This document shows positions 32,335 to 41,699 of a stretch of 64,000 nt of DNA, in pieces. Origin of the DNA: Stenotrophomonas maltophilia (GTDB lineage: Bacteria > Pseudomonadota > Gammaproteobacteria > Xanthomonadales > Xanthomonadaceae); the NCBI RefSeq assembly GCF_003205835.1, contig NZ_CP029773.1, forward strand, positions 1,706,501 through 1,770,500, read 5' to 3'. The position numbers and the translations under genes were made by a program. Position 1 is the first letter of the stretch. Each line of letters opens with the position of its first letter. Under the pieces are notes generated by a model. That model saw nothing but the letters and a program-made list of their open reading frames with translations, was not told the DNA's origin and ran no database searches.

Positions 32335-33557
32335 GGGGTGTCCTCGCGTGGGGCCAGCGGCAGGCGGAAGCCGACGCGGCTGCCGGCCCCCTGGGCCGGG
32401 CGCATCCACATCTCGCCGTCGAGGCGTTCGATGGTGGCATGGGACAGGGCCAGGCCGACGCCCATGCCCTCGCTCTTGCTGCTGCCGAACAGCTTGCCCG
32501 GCAGCACGGCGGCACGGGCGTCGAAGCCATGGCCGTAGTCGCGGACTTCGCCGATCAGGTTGTCGCCTTCGATGCGCAGGTCCAGGTCCACGCGTGGCCG
32601 GCCGGCCTTCTCGCCGGCATCGGCGGCATTGTTGAGCAGGACCATCAGCAGGTGGCCCACGCCCGGGTCGAGTGGCAGCCGCAGCGGCGCATCGTCGTTG
32701 CGGTGCAGGTCGATGGTCGGCCGCACCAGGCGCCACTGCTCCAGCACCTGCTGGGCGCTGGAGTGGCTGCGGCCCGGTGCGTCGGCCGAGGCCGGAGCAG
32801 CCAGCGCCAGCACGCGCTCCCGGCACTGCACCAGCAGCTCGCGCAGGGTTTCCATGTCCTCGCGCACTTCCGGCTCTTCGCTGCGCTCGGCCACATCGTC
32901 GGCGAGCAGGGTCATGGTCGCCAGCGGCGTGTTCAGTTCATGCGCCACCGAGGCGGCATGGGTGGCCAGCGCGACGATGCCCTCGTTGCGGGCGAAGCGC
33001 TCGCGCAGGGCCGACAATTCCAGTTCGCGCTCCCGCAGGGCCAGCGCCAGCCGGGTGGAGAAGGCCAGTACCACCGCGGCGGAAATCAGGAAGTTGGCGA
33101 CCACGCCCCAACGGTTGAGGTCCTGCGCGCGGAAATAACCGTCCGGCAATGGCTGGCCGAAGATGCCGCTGGCGGCGTAGCCGAGCAGGCAGGCCAGCGC
33201 CACCGCCAGTGCCCAGCGCAGGGGCAGGGCGAACGCGGCCAGCGCGATCAGGATCAGGAACAGCGAGCTGAACGGGTTGGCCATGCCGCCGCTCCAGCCG
33301 ACCATCCAGGTCAGGATGATCACGTCCACCAGGATGTGGCCGAACGCGGTCAGCGGTGCGGTATCGGCCGCTTCCGGACGCAACTGGGTGTAGATGTTGA
33401 ACAGGGTCAGCACCGCCACGCCGGCCCACAGCGGCAGCTGCGGCAACGGCAGGCCCAGCACCCAGGTGGCGACCAGGATGGTGGCGGCCTGGCCGCCTAC
33501 GGCAAGCCAGCGCAGGCTGCACAGGGTACGGAGAAACGGGGCGTCGGGACCGGTCAT
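32331..33557 (-). CDS. Redox-sensing histidine kinase, RegB/PrrB-type
   Basis: A 408-residue inner-membrane kinase with about six membrane segments in residues 15-175. GGMANPF (residues 90-96) matches the RegB quinone-binding heptad GGxxNPF. The H-box ASVAHELNTPLATM has His206, and Cys245 in LLVQCRERVL lies where RegB has its redox-active Cys. The ATP-binding part has NNAADAGEKAG (N), RDYGHGFD and GMGVGLALSHATIERLDG (G boxes). Together with the coupled regulator it should sense the quinone-pool redox state. Confidence 0.9.
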   Translation of the reverse strand: MTGPDAPFLRTLCSLRWLAVGGQAATILVATWVLGLPLPQLPLWAGVAVLTLFNIYTQLRPEAADTAPLTAFGHILVDVIILTWMVGWSGGMANPFSSLFLILIALAAFALPLRWALAVALACLLGYAASGIFGQPLPDGYFRAQDLNRWGVVANFLISAAVVLAFSTRLALALRERELELSALRERFARNEGIVALATHAASVAHELNTPLATMTLLADDVAERSEEPEVREDMETLRELLVQCRERVLALAAPASADAPGRSHSSAQQVLEQWRLVRPTIDLHRNDDAPLRLPLDPGVGHLLMVLLNNAADAGEKAGRPRVDLDLRIEGDNLIGEVRDYGHGFDARAAVLPGKLFGSSKSEGMGVGLALSHATIERLDGEMWMRPAQGAGSRVGFRLPLAPREDTP

Positions 33558-33671
33558 TCACGCTCATCGTATGCGTTCACGGGCGGGCGTGCCTGCGACA
33601 ATAGGCCGCAGCCGTGCCGCCGGCTGAATGCGAGTCACCCGGAATGCGGGGGCGGGCGGTAGAATGCGCCC

Positions 33672-34937
33672 ATGCACGACGCCGTCACCCGCCCGACTCC
33701 TCCCTCCGATGCCACCTCCTGGCCCCGCCGCCAGACCCATGCCGTGCAGATCGGCGGGGTCACCGTAGGCGGAGGCAAGCCGGTGGTGGTGCAGTCGATG
33801 ACCAACACTGACACGTCCGACGTGGCCTCCAGCGTGAAGCAGGTGGCCGAGTTGTGGCGGGCCGGTTCGGAAATGGTGCGCTTGACCGTCAACACCGTTG
33901 AAGCCGCTGCGGCGATCCCGCGCATCGTCGACAAGCTGGCGATGATGGGCATCGACGTGCCGCTGATCGGCGACTTCCATTACAACGGCCACCAGCTGCT
34001 GACCGCCGAACCGGCGTGTGCTGAAGCGCTGGCCAAATACCGCATCAATCCGGGCAATGTCGGCTTCGGCAAGAAGAAGGACCTGCAGTTCGCGCAGTTG
34101 ATCGAGTTCGCGATCCGCTACAACAAGCCGGTACGCATCGGCGCCAACTGGGGCTCGCTGGACCAGGCCCTGGCCGCGAAGCTGATGGACGAGAACAACC
34201 TGCGCGAACAGCCCTGGGATGCCGGTCGCGTGCTGCGCGAGGCGCTGATCCGTTCGGCGCTGGATTCGGCCGAGCAGGCGGTGGAGCTTGGCCTGCCGCG
34301 CGATCGCATCGTGCTGTCGGCCAAGGTCAGTGGCGTGCAGGAACTGATCGCGGTGTACCGCGACCTGGCCCAGCGTTCGGACTTCGCCCTGCACCTGGGC
34401 CTGACCGAGGCCGGTATCGGCAGCAAGGGCATCGTTGCCTCGTCGGCGGCACTGAGCGTGCTGCTGCAGGAAGGCATCGGTGACACCATCCGCATCTCGC
34501 TGACCCCGGAACCGGGCCAGTCGCGCACGCAGGAAGTGATCGTCGCCCAGGAACTGCTGCAGACCACCGGCCAGCGCGCCTTCACGCCGCTGGTCACGGC
34601 CTGCCCGGGCTGCGGTCGCACCACCTCCGAGTTCTTCCAGGAGCTGGCCAAGGTGGTACAGAACCATGTGCGCGAGAAGATGCCGCTGTGGAAGATCCAC
34701 CACCCGGGTGCGGAGAACATGACCCTGGCGGTGATGGGCTGCATCGTCAATGGGCCGGGTGAGTCGCGGCACGCCAATATCGGTATTTCGTTGCCGGGCA
34801 CCGGTGAAACCCCGGCCGCGCCCGTGTTCGTCGATGGCGAGAAGAAGGTGACCCTGCGTGGCGAGAACATCGCCCAGGAGTTCGTCGCCCTGATCGACGA
34901 TTACGTCGAACACAAATATGTCCGAAGCGCCGGATAA
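33672..34937 (+). CDS. ispG: 4-hydroxy-3-methylbut-2-enyl diphosphate synthase
   Basis: A 421-residue 4Fe-4S enzyme of the MEP isoprenoid pathway. [20 protein letters not shown] begins the TIM-barrel part, [10 protein letters not shown] and [11 protein letters not shown] follow, and the cluster Cys residues lie in [14 protein letters not shown] and [13 protein letters not shown] at the C-terminal domain. Its 3' end overlaps the PAP2 phosphatase gene by 20 bp. Confidence 0.95.
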   Translation: MHDAVTRPTPPSDATSWPRRQTHAVQIGGVTVGGGKPVVVQSMTNTDTSDVASSVKQVAELWRAGSEMVRLTVNTVEAAAAIPRIVDKLAMMGIDVPLIGDFHYNGHQLLTAEPACAEALAKYRINPGNVGFGKKKDLQFAQLIEFAIRYNKPVRIGANWGSLDQALAAKLMDENNLREQPWDAGRVLREALIRSALDSAEQAVELGLPRDRIVLSAKVSGVQELIAVYRDLAQRSDFALHLGLTEAGIGSKGIVASSAALSVLLQEGIGDTIRISLTPEPGQSRTQEVIVAQELLQTTGQRAFTPLVTACPGCGRTTSEFFQELAKVVQNHVREKMPLWKIHHPGAENMTLAVMGCIVNGPGESRHANIGISLPGTGETPAAPVFVDGEKKVTLRGENIAQEFVALIDDYVEHKYVRSAG

Positions 34938-35667
34938 GCCCGCGATCCTCGCTGCGCCGGAGTCCGCCTCCGGTTTCCGCCACTGGATGGCGCGCAATGC
35001 CTGGCGCCTGCTGCTGCTGTTCGGTGGCGTGCTGCTGCCGCTGGCCGGTTTCGTCGCCCTGGCCGACGAAGTGCACGAGTTTGAATCGTTCCATTTCGAC
35101 GCGCCCCTGCTGTGGCAGATGCATGGCCTGCATTCGCCGCTGCTCGACCGCTTCTTCGTGCTCATTTCCAGACTGGGCTACGAATGGTTCCTGATTCCGG
35201 CCGATGTGCTGATCATCGGCGCGCTGCTGGGCTACCGGCGTTGGCGCGAGGCGACCTTCGTGGCGGTCAGCTTCGTCGGCTCGGCGCTGCTGAACATGGG
35301 CAGCAAGCACTTCTTCCAGCGCCAGCGCCCCAGCCTGTGGGAATCGATCGCGCCGGAGTCGACGTTCAGCTTCCCGAGCGGCCATGCGATGGGCTCGATG
35401 ACCCTGGCGGTGACCCTGGTGCTGCTGGCCTGGAACACCCGCTGGCGCTGGCCGGTGCTGCTGCTCGCACCGGCGTTCAGCCTGCTGGTCAGCGTGTCCC
35501 GGGTCTACCTGGGGGTGCATTACCCCTCCGATATCCTGGCCGGATGGTGTGCCGCGCTGGTTTGGGTGGTAGGGTGCTATCTGGTCATGTTCAGTCGCCG
35601 GCACCCTTGGCGACGTCACGGCTCGCCGCCAGCGAAGGCCAGCGAAGCATCATCACAGGGGGTTTGA
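34918..35667 (+). CDS. PAP2-family membrane phosphatase
   Basis: A 249-residue inner-membrane phosphatase with about six membrane segments. The three catalytic motifs are [18 protein letters not shown] and [16 protein letters not shown]. Relatives dephosphorylate undecaprenyl diphosphate, phosphatidylglycerophosphate or phosphatidate. The overlap with ispG links it with isoprenoid synthesis, so undecaprenyl diphosphate is an attractive but unproven substrate. Confidence 0.88.
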   Translation: MSEAPDKPAILAAPESASGFRHWMARNAWRLLLLFGGVLLPLAGFVALADEVHEFESFHFDAPLLWQMHGLHSPLLDRFFVLISRLGYEWFLIPADVLIIGALLGYRRWREATFVAVSFVGSALLNMGSKHFFQRQRPSLWESIAPESTFSFPSGHAMGSMTLAVTLVLLAWNTRWRWPVLLLAPAFSLLVSVSRVYLGVHYPSDILAGWCAALVWVVGCYLVMFSRRHPWRRHGSPPAKASEASSQGV

Positions 35668-35714
35668 CGTGGATGGCCCTTCGGGGACGTCTACGTGATA
35701 GATCAGTTGTTTCG

Positions 35715-35826
35715 TTGCAGCAGGTTCTGCAAGACAGGGGGCAAGCACAACGCGTCGTACTGTGATGCGCAAGGCAGATCGCCGGCGCTGCATTACGGGC
35801 GCGCTTGCAGGGTATCGGCACCCTGC
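35715..35826 (+). other. Leader region of the GacA-type gene with two small hairpins
   Basis: TTGCAG/CTGCAA (35715-35732) and GCAGGGT/ACCCTGC (35807-35826) can each form a stem within the 200-bp region before the regulator. The second ends 41 bp before the ATG. A regulatory role is possible but not shown. Confidence 0.35.
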
Positions 35827-35867
35827 CTAGCTTGACCTGCAATGGCCGCATTCGAAGAGGTACATGA

Positions 35868-36515
35868 ATGACGATTCGAGTCTACCTGGTGGATGACCAC
35901 GCACTGGTCCGCACCGGGATGAAGATGATTCTGTCGGGGGAAACCGACATCGAGGTGGTGGGCGAAGCCGAGACCGGTGAAGATGCGCTGCGCGAAGTGC
36001 GCCAGCTGCTGCCGGACGTGGTGCTGTGCGATCTGCACCTGCCGGGCGTGAGCGGCATGGAAGTGACCGAGCGCATCGTCCGCAGCCACCGCAATACCCG
36101 CGTGGTGATCGTGTCGGTGCTTGAAGATGGCCCGCTGCCGAAGCGGCTGCTCGAGGCTGGCGCCGCCGGTTACATCGGCAAGGGCTGCGATGCGCAGGAG
36201 TTGTTGCGCGCGGTGCGTGACGTGGCCGGTGGCCGTCGCTACCTGGGCACCAGCATCGCGCAGAACCTGGCGCTGTCGACGGTGGAAGGCAACGGTTCGC
36301 CGTTCGACAGCCTGTCCCCGCGCGAGCTGGAAGTGGCGTTGCTGCTGACCCAGGGCCTGCGCCAGGAAGACATCGCGCGGCGGCTGAGCCTGAGTGCGAA
36401 GACGGTGAACACGCACAAGGCGCGGTTGTTCGAGAAGATGGGGATCCACGACAACATCGCGCTGGCGCGGATGGCGAGCCAGTACGGGCTGGTGGATCCG
36501 GCGCGGCCGCTGTAA
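35868..36515 (+). CDS. LuxR/FixJ-type response regulator, GacA/UvrY-like
   Basis: A 215-residue regulator with an N-terminal receiver (DDH at residues 9-11, Asp55 in LCDLHLPG, GYIGKG with the conserved Lys) and a C-terminal LuxR helix-turn-helix (LSPRELEVALLLTQGLRQED, SLSAKTVNTHKARLFEKMG). Length and receiver motifs match GacA/UvrY, which control the Rsm small RNAs with the BarA/GacS kinase. No kinase gene is adjacent. The ATG has AGAGG 8 bases upstream. Confidence 0.88.
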   Translation: MTIRVYLVDDHALVRTGMKMILSGETDIEVVGEAETGEDALREVRQLLPDVVLCDLHLPGVSGMEVTERIVRSHRNTRVVIVSVLEDGPLPKRLLEAGAAGYIGKGCDAQELLRAVRDVAGGRRYLGTSIAQNLALSTVEGNGSPFDSLSPRELEVALLLTQGLRQEDIARRLSLSAKTVNTHKARLFEKMGIHDNIALARMASQYGLVDPARPL

Positions 36516-36569
36516 GGGTTTCGGCCAACGGCTGAGCCCCTCGCGGTGTGCGGTAGGATTCGTCGGATT

Positions 36570-36673
36570 GGCCCTGCGGAGGGATTGCGCAGGGGGCGCC
36601 ATGAATCCATCCCTGGAGGCTCGGGCGCGCCATCCATGGCGCTTACGCCCCTGCGCAATCCCTCTGCAGGGCC
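36570..36673 (-). repeat. Long hairpin G
   Basis: Arms 36570-36595 and 36648-36673 (GGCCCTGCGGAGGG and onward) are 26 bp with a single G-T-type mismatch. The core on the minus strand has GTAAGCGCCATGGATGGCGC, then CGAGCC and GGGATGG. It is followed by ACGGACAGTTTCC, the inner boundary. It forms an inverted pair with hairpin F, with eda between them. Confidence 0.83.
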
Positions 36674-36755
36674 ACGGACAGTTTCCGTGCGCCGCCACCG
36701 CGGAATGAAGAAGGAAGAGCAGGAGCGGGTCGCGCGCTTTGCGCGCTCGTCGCCC

Positions 36756-36795
36756 GGGGTCGGATCCCTTTCCCGGTGGGAAAGGGCTCTGACCC
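36756..36795. repeat. REP-type palindrome (GGGGTCGGATCC type)
   Basis: An imperfect inverted repeat, diverged from the one at 17229-17269, in the gap after hairpin G and before the end of eda. The gap 36516-36845 holds only this palindrome, hairpin G and one SMAG. Confidence 0.8.
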
Positions 36796-36808
36796 TTGAT
36801 GATGCCGG

Positions 36809-36832
36809 AGCCGAGCGTGGGCTCGGCTCTAC
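36809..36832. repeat. SMAG palindrome, single inverted copy
   Basis: AGCCGAGCGTGGGCTCGGCT followed by CTAC, the inverted GTAG end, lies 14 bp after the eda stop codon. Confidence 0.75.
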
Positions 36833-36845
36833 ACCTTTGTCGGGC

Positions 36846-37505
36846 TCAGTGGCCGCGCACGCGCTTGATGATCTTCGCGGCGTCAGCGGCGCTGGCGCGC
36901 ACCTTGTCCCATGCGCCGTCGGCGATCCAGTTGCCCGGCACCATCCACGAACCGCCGATGCAGACCACGTTCTTCTGCTCGAGGTACTCAGCGGCGGTGT
37001 TTTCGGTGATGCCACCGGTCGGGCACAGCTTGAGGTCGGCGACCGGGCCGGCCAGGCCCTTGATCATCGCCAGCCCACCCACGGCCGTGGCCGGGAACAG
37101 CTTGCACACGCGGAAGCCACGCGCATACAGCGACAGCAGCTCGGTCGGCGTTGCTGCACCCGGCACCACCGGCAGCGGCGCAGCGGCCAATGCATCGGCC
37201 AGCGCCGGCGGCGTGCCCGGTGTCACCAGGAAGTCCGCGCCCGCATCGATCGACTGCTGCATCTGCTCCACGGTCAGCACCGTGCCCGCACCCACCACCA
37301 CGTCCGGCAGCTCGCGCTTGAGCATCGCCAGCGCTTCCATCGCCACCGGCGTACGCAGCGTCAGCTCGATCGCCGGCAAACCACCTTCCAGCAGCGCCGC
37401 GCTGACCGCACGCGCCTGGTCCAGCGTATGAATCGTCACCACCGGCAGGATGCCCGCCGCACGCAACAGCTCCGCCGCCTTCACCTGATGTTGTTCGATA
37501 CCCAT
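36846..37505 (-). CDS. eda: 2-dehydro-3-deoxyphosphogluconate (KHG/KDPG) aldolase
   Basis: This 219-residue class I aldolase splits KDPG to pyruvate and glyceraldehyde-3-phosphate, the last step of the Entner-Doudoroff pathway. GLPAIELTLRTPVAMEAL holds the catalytic Glu and Arg, VVGAGTVLT follows, FLVTPGTPP, and the Schiff-base Lys is in CKLFPATAVGG. It normally follows edd directly; here hairpin F and a decayed IS lie between them. The 5' leader is made of degenerate A/G-rich hexamers (GCAGAA, GCAAAG), without a strong ribosome-binding site. Confidence 0.94.
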   Translation of the reverse strand: MGIEQHQVKAAELLRAAGILPVVTIHTLDQARAVSAALLEGGLPAIELTLRTPVAMEALAMLKRELPDVVVGAGTVLTVEQMQQSIDAGADFLVTPGTPPALADALAAAPLPVVPGAATPTELLSLYARGFRVCKLFPATAVGGLAMIKGLAGPVADLKLCPTGGITENTAAEYLEQKNVVCIGGSWMVPGNWIADGAWDKVRASAADAAKIIKRVRGH

Positions 37506-37589
37506 AGCTCTGCTTCTGCCTTTGCTTCTGCGTTTGAATTTGATTTTCAGTGATCACTTCGCGGCGCGAGGGCGCCGGGAAACTGTCCT

Positions 37590-37686
37590 GAGGCGGCGGG
37601 TAGCCCCCACCAGGACCGTGAGCGCCATGGATGGCGCGACCGAGCCCCCATGGATGGGTTTACGGCGTGTCCTGGTGGGGGCTACC
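37590..37686 (+). repeat. Long hairpin F, right arm split by the insertion sequence
   Basis: The left arm 37590-37616 (GAGGCGGCGGGTAGCCCCC and onward) pairs with 37669-37686, and the rest of the right arm resumes at 38943-38951 after the IS. Taking the IS and one ACC away restores a perfect 27-bp stem. The core reads CGTGAGCGCCATGGATGGC, then CCGAGCCCCCATGG and GGGTTTACGGCGTG. AAACTGTCCT precedes it. Confidence 0.85.
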
Positions 37687-38939
37687 TGATCTGGCTCCCT
37701 GAAAACGGACGCCATGAAGCCGTTTCAGGCGGCGGCTTTGAGCTGCCGGGCATAGGTGTTGGGCGACTGATAGCCCAGCGCCGAGTGTAGCCGAGCGGGA
37801 TTGTAGAAACCGTGGATGTAGGCCGCAATGGACTGGCGGGCCTGTTCCCGGCTCACGTATGGATCAGCAGCCGCTTCGGCCTTGAGCGTGGCAAAAAAGC
37901 TCTCGGCCACCGCGTTATCCCAGCAGTTGCCTGGGCGGCTCATGCTTTGAACCACCCCGCAGGACTCCAAGAGCTGGCGATACTCGTTGCCCCAGTACTG
38001 CCCGCCTCGATCCGAATGGAAGATCAGGCCGGGTGGTTGGGGATGAAGCGCCCAGGCATTGGCAAAGGCTTTCAGCACTACGTCCTCGGTCATGCGCTCG
38101 GAGACGCTGTAGCCCAGCACCTGCCGGGTCTGGATGCTGATGACCACGGCCAAATGCAGCCAGCCTGGCGAGTGGCCACATAGGTGATATCGCCGACCCA
38201 CGCCGATGGACCCGTGCCGGGAGTGAATTGTCGATGCCAGTAGGTTTGGGGCGAGCTGGGGCCGACCTGCGGCAGGGGTTTTGCGCCGGGAGCGTCCCTT
38301 GATCTTGCCTTGGATGCGCTCCTCGGCCACTTAACCGGAGCCACCCGCTTGTGGCCAACGGCATGATTTCGGGCGCGCAGGGCCCTGACCAGCCGATGTC
38401 GGCCGTAACTGCGATTGCTGGCCGCATGAATGGCCGCAGCTCAGTACGAAGAACGGCAATCGGCAATCATCGGTTCGGGCGGACTGTCGGTGCAGATAAT
38501 CATGGAACCAGAGACCGGATACGCCGAGAACACGACCACAGCACCCGAGCGGGTAACGAGTCCTATGACGGGCGACGAAGGCGTACCTCAACTTGGACTC
38601 TTTGCAAAGAACGCCGCCGTTTTTTTAGGATTCTCGCTCCATCTCAGATTGGCGTTCTCGGCCGCAAGGCGGCTGATCTCGCTTTCCAGGTCAGTGGCCG
38701 GCCTGCGAGCCTCAGACGTCAACGAGCGCCCAGCACGGACCGCGTCAATCAATTTGCAGCGTCTTGACGGACATTTCCAGCTGGCGGGCCGCTGCGGCTG
38801 GGCCAAGCGATTCGGCCAACTCCACGGCCTGGTGCTTGAACTCATCGGTATAGCTACGGCGGGTAATACGGGACATAAAGGACCTCCAAGTGCGATCAAA
38901 GTATCGCTTCTTGGCGTCCGCTGACGGGGAGCCAGATCA
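37687..38939 (-). mobile_element. Decayed IS3-family insertion sequence (1253 bp)
   Basis: The ends are inverted repeats: TGATCTGGCTCCC on the left and its complement GGGAGCCAGATCA on the right, each with CGGACGCC a few bases further in. A 3-bp duplication ACC flanks it (37684-37686 and 38940-38942). It lies between edd and eda in the same orientation as the operon and inside the right arm of hairpin F. Termini and duplication are intact, so it moved in as a whole and decayed in place. Confidence 0.93.
37725..38876 (-). pseudogene. IS3-type transposase orfA/orfB remnants, several frameshifts
   Basis: OrfA begins at the ATG 38876 (MSRITRRSYTDEFKHQAVEL, then AARQLEMSVKTLQ) and loses frame at once; the downstream part continues as LIDAVRAGRSLTSEA in another frame and breaks again near AAFFAK. 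OrfB pieces follow (MRYAFVARHRTRYPL; then RILVTADIGWSG-like fragments), and the last 200 codons are open and contain the integrase-core pieces HSDRGGQYWGNEYRQLL and MSRPGNCWDNAVAESFF with the DDE Asp and Glu. At least three frameshifts rule out a working transposase. Confidence 0.9.
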
Positions 38940-38998
38940 ACCCGCCGCCTCAACCAGGACACTCACCGCCAACGCACACCCGCAACGCTCTTCAACCC

Positions 38999-40915
38999 TC
39001 AGGCGTCCTTCGCCTCATGCGGCGCCGCCGCAGCCGCAGCATCGTGCCCCAGCTCATACTCCGCGTCGTACTCCCACGGCCCACCATCAGCCGCCGCCGG
39101 CCCGCACGAAATCGAAATCGCCCCCTGGTCGGCCGGGCCCACCACGCGACGGTTGATCGCGAACAGGTTGCGGCCCAGATCATGCGCGGCTGGCGCGGTG
39201 TTCGGCGCCAGCGGGCGCGCGGCCCATTCGGCCGCGTCCACCAGCACTTCCAGCGTGCCGGCCTCGCCATCGAGGCGGATCATGTCGCCCTCGCGCACCT
39301 TGGCCAGTGGACCGCCGCGCGCCGCTTCCGGCGTCACATGGATCGCCGCCGGAATCTTGCCCGAGGCACCGGACAGGCGGCCATCGGTGACCAGTGCCAC
39401 GCGCCGGCCCTGGTTCTGCAGCAGGCCCAGCAGCGGCGCCAGCGAATGCAGTTCCGGCATGCCGTTCGCACGTGGGCCCTGGTAACGCACCACCGCCACG
39501 AAATGCTCGGGCAGCAGGCCACCGGCGTGCAGCTTGTTCAGCACCTGCGGCGCGTCGACCACCACCGCCGGTGCCTCGATCGTGCGGTACTGCGGCTTCA
39601 CCGCCGACAGCTTGATCAGCGACTTGCCGAGGTTGCCGCGCAGCAGGCGCAGGCCGCCCTGGTGTTCGAACGGATTGTCGACGCCACGCACCACTTCGTC
39701 ATCGGCGCTGTGTTCCAGGCCCGGCAGGTAGACCAGCTGGCCGTCGCGCAGCTGCGGCTCGCGCGCATAGTCGGCCATGCCGCCACGTGCCACGCTGACC
39801 AGGTCGCCATGCATCAGGCCCGCCTTGATCAGTTCGCCGAACACGAACGCCGGGCCACCGGCAGCGGCAAAGCGGTTCACGTCGGCATCGCCGTTCGGAT
39901 AGACGCGCGCCAGCAGCGGAATCAGCTGCGACAGTTCGTCGAAGTCGTCCCAGGTCAGCACGATGCCGGCCGCACGCGCCACCGCGATCCAGTGGATGGT
40001 GTGATTGGTCGAACCGCCGGTAGCCATCAGCGCGATGACCGCGTTGATGATCGCGCGCTCGTCGATGATCCGGCCCAACGGGCGGAAGTCGTCGCCGAGT
40101 GCCGTGATGTCCAGCGCGCGCTCGGTCGCTTCGCGGGTCAGGGCGTCGCGCAACGGCGTGCCCGGATTGACGAACGATGCGCCCGGCAACTGCACGCCCA
40201 TTGCTTCCAGCAGTACCTGGTTGGAATTGGCGGTGCCGTAGAAGGTGCAGGTGCCGGCGCCGTGGTACGAGGCGGACTCCGCTTCCAGCAGTTCTTCGCG
40301 GGTCGCTTCGCCGGCAGCGTAGCGCTCGCGCACTTCGGCCTTCTGCTTGTTCGGGATGCCCGGGGTCATCGGGCCGGCCGGCACGAACACCGCCGGCAGA
40401 TGGCCGAAGGCCAGCGCACCGATCAGCAGGCCCGGCACGATCTTGTCGCACACACCGAGGTAGACGGTGGTGTCGAACATGTCATGGCTGAGCCCGATCG
40501 CGGTGGCCTGCGCGATCACATCGCGCGAGAACAGCGACAGTTCCATGCCGCCGCGGCCCTGGGTAACACCGTCGCACATCGCCGGCACGCCGCCTGCCAC
40601 CTGTGCGGTGGCACCCAGCTCACGGGCGATCTCGCGGATCTGCTCGGGATAGGTCTCGAACGGCTGGTGCGCCGACAGCATGTCGTTGTAGGCGGTGATG
40701 ATGCCCAGGTTCGGTGTCACGCCACCGCGCAGGCGGCTCTTGTCGGTGCCGCCACAGGCGGCGAATCCGTGGGCGAGGTTGCCGCAGCTCAGGCGGCTGC
40801 GGAACGGGCCTTCACGCAGGGAGGCGTCGATCGCGGCCAGGTAGGCGGCGCGCGAGCCGGCGCTGCGGCGGATGACACGCTCAGTGATGGCTTGCAGTTG
40901 CGGATGGAGGCTCAT
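38999..40915 (-). CDS. edd: Phosphogluconate dehydratase
   Basis: This 638-residue Fe-S dehydratase of the IlvD/Edd family turns 6-phosphogluconate into KDPG. GVTPNLGIITAYNDMLSAHQP, MCDGVTQGRGGMELSLFSRD, VCDKIVPGLLIGAL, the CTFYGTANSNQ segment, and VTDGRLSGASGKIPAAIHV carry the cluster and substrate residues. The normal next gene, eda, is now about 1.5 kb away because of the inserted IS, though still on the same strand. The C-terminus ends just before hairpin F remnants. Confidence 0.95.
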   Translation of the reverse strand: MSLHPQLQAITERVIRRSAGSRAAYLAAIDASLREGPFRSRLSCGNLAHGFAACGGTDKSRLRGGVTPNLGIITAYNDMLSAHQPFETYPEQIREIARELGATAQVAGGVPAMCDGVTQGRGGMELSLFSRDVIAQATAIGLSHDMFDTTVYLGVCDKIVPGLLIGALAFGHLPAVFVPAGPMTPGIPNKQKAEVRERYAAGEATREELLEAESASYHGAGTCTFYGTANSNQVLLEAMGVQLPGASFVNPGTPLRDALTREATERALDITALGDDFRPLGRIIDERAIINAVIALMATGGSTNHTIHWIAVARAAGIVLTWDDFDELSQLIPLLARVYPNGDADVNRFAAAGGPAFVFGELIKAGLMHGDLVSVARGGMADYAREPQLRDGQLVYLPGLEHSADDEVVRGVDNPFEHQGGLRLLRGNLGKSLIKLSAVKPQYRTIEAPAVVVDAPQVLNKLHAGGLLPEHFVAVVRYQGPRANGMPELHSLAPLLGLLQNQGRRVALVTDGRLSGASGKIPAAIHVTPEAARGGPLAKVREGDMIRLDGEAGTLEVLVDAAEWAARPLAPNTAPAAHDLGRNLFAINRRVVGPADQGAISISCGPAAADGGPWEYDAEYELGHDAAAAAAPHEAKDA

Positions 40916-40973
40916 TGGCTACCGGCGTTCGTGGTGGCGAGAGGCAAGCGGCGGCACGGCGCCGCCGCCAACA

Positions 40974-41699
40974 TCAATCAGCCCAGTGGACGCGCAGGCG
41001 CGCGCCTTCCAGGTTGATCGCATTGAGGATGGGGTACTGCTGGACGTCATTGCTGTCCAGCGCCTGGCGCAGTACCTGCAGCTTCTGCTTGCCGCGCAGC
41101 AGCAGCAGGCGCTGGCGGCACTGGCGCAGGCCGTGCGGGGTCAGGGTGATGCGCAGCGGCCACTGGTTCGCGCCCGGGCAGCCGGTGGCATCCAGCGCCG
41201 CGTAGGGCAGGGTGCTTTCCAGTGCGCGGGCCAGGTCCTTCGAGCCCGGGAACAGCGAGGCGGTGTGGCCGTCGTTGCCCATGCCCAGTGCCACCAGGCT
41301 CGGCGGCTGGCTGTGCTGGGCCTGCAGGTTGGCGGTGTACACGCATTCCGGCAGCGGCTTGCCGATGCGCACCAGCGGATCGAAATGCGCACCTTCGGCG
41401 CGCTTCAGCAGGTGTTCGCGCACCAGCCAGGCATTGCTGTCGCGATCCTGCGGCGACAGCCAGCGCTCGTCGGCCAGGCTCACTTCCACCCGGTCCCAGT
41501 GCACGTCCAGTTCGGCCAGGGCCTGGTAGACCGGTGCCGGCGTGGTGCCGCCAGACAACAGGATGCGGGCACGGCCCACTTCGTTGATGTCGTGGTTGAG
41601 GGTCTGCGCCATCTCGGCGGCCACCGCCTCGATCCAGCCATCGGCATCGCCGTGCTGGATGAACTCGATGCGGTCGTCGTGGAAGGTGGTGGGGCTCAT
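40974..41699 (-). CDS. pgl: 6-phosphogluconolactonase
   Basis: This 241-residue enzyme of the NagB/Pgl superfamily hydrolyses 6-phosphogluconolactone. LSGGTTPAPVYQALAE near residue 50, VSLADERWLSPQDRDSNAWL, and LGMGNDGHTASLFPGS are the family signatures. Its ATG overlaps the glk stop by 4 bp. A 58-bp gap separates it from edd. Confidence 0.94.
   Translation of the reverse strand: MSPTTFHDDRIEFIQHGDADGWIEAVAAEMAQTLNHDINEVGRARILLSGGTTPAPVYQALAELDVHWDRVEVSLADERWLSPQDRDSNAWLVREHLLKRAEGAHFDPLVRIGKPLPECVYTANLQAQHSQPPSLVALGMGNDGHTASLFPGSKDLARALESTLPYAALDATGCPGANQWPLRITLTPHGLRQCRQRLLLLRGKQKLQVLRQALDSNDVQQYPILNAINLEGARLRVHWAD

Noticed and set aside
37725-38330. A functional transposase from the 200-codon open frame
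   Set aside because: It is only the C-terminal part of OrfB; frameshifts upstream separate it from its start and from OrfA.
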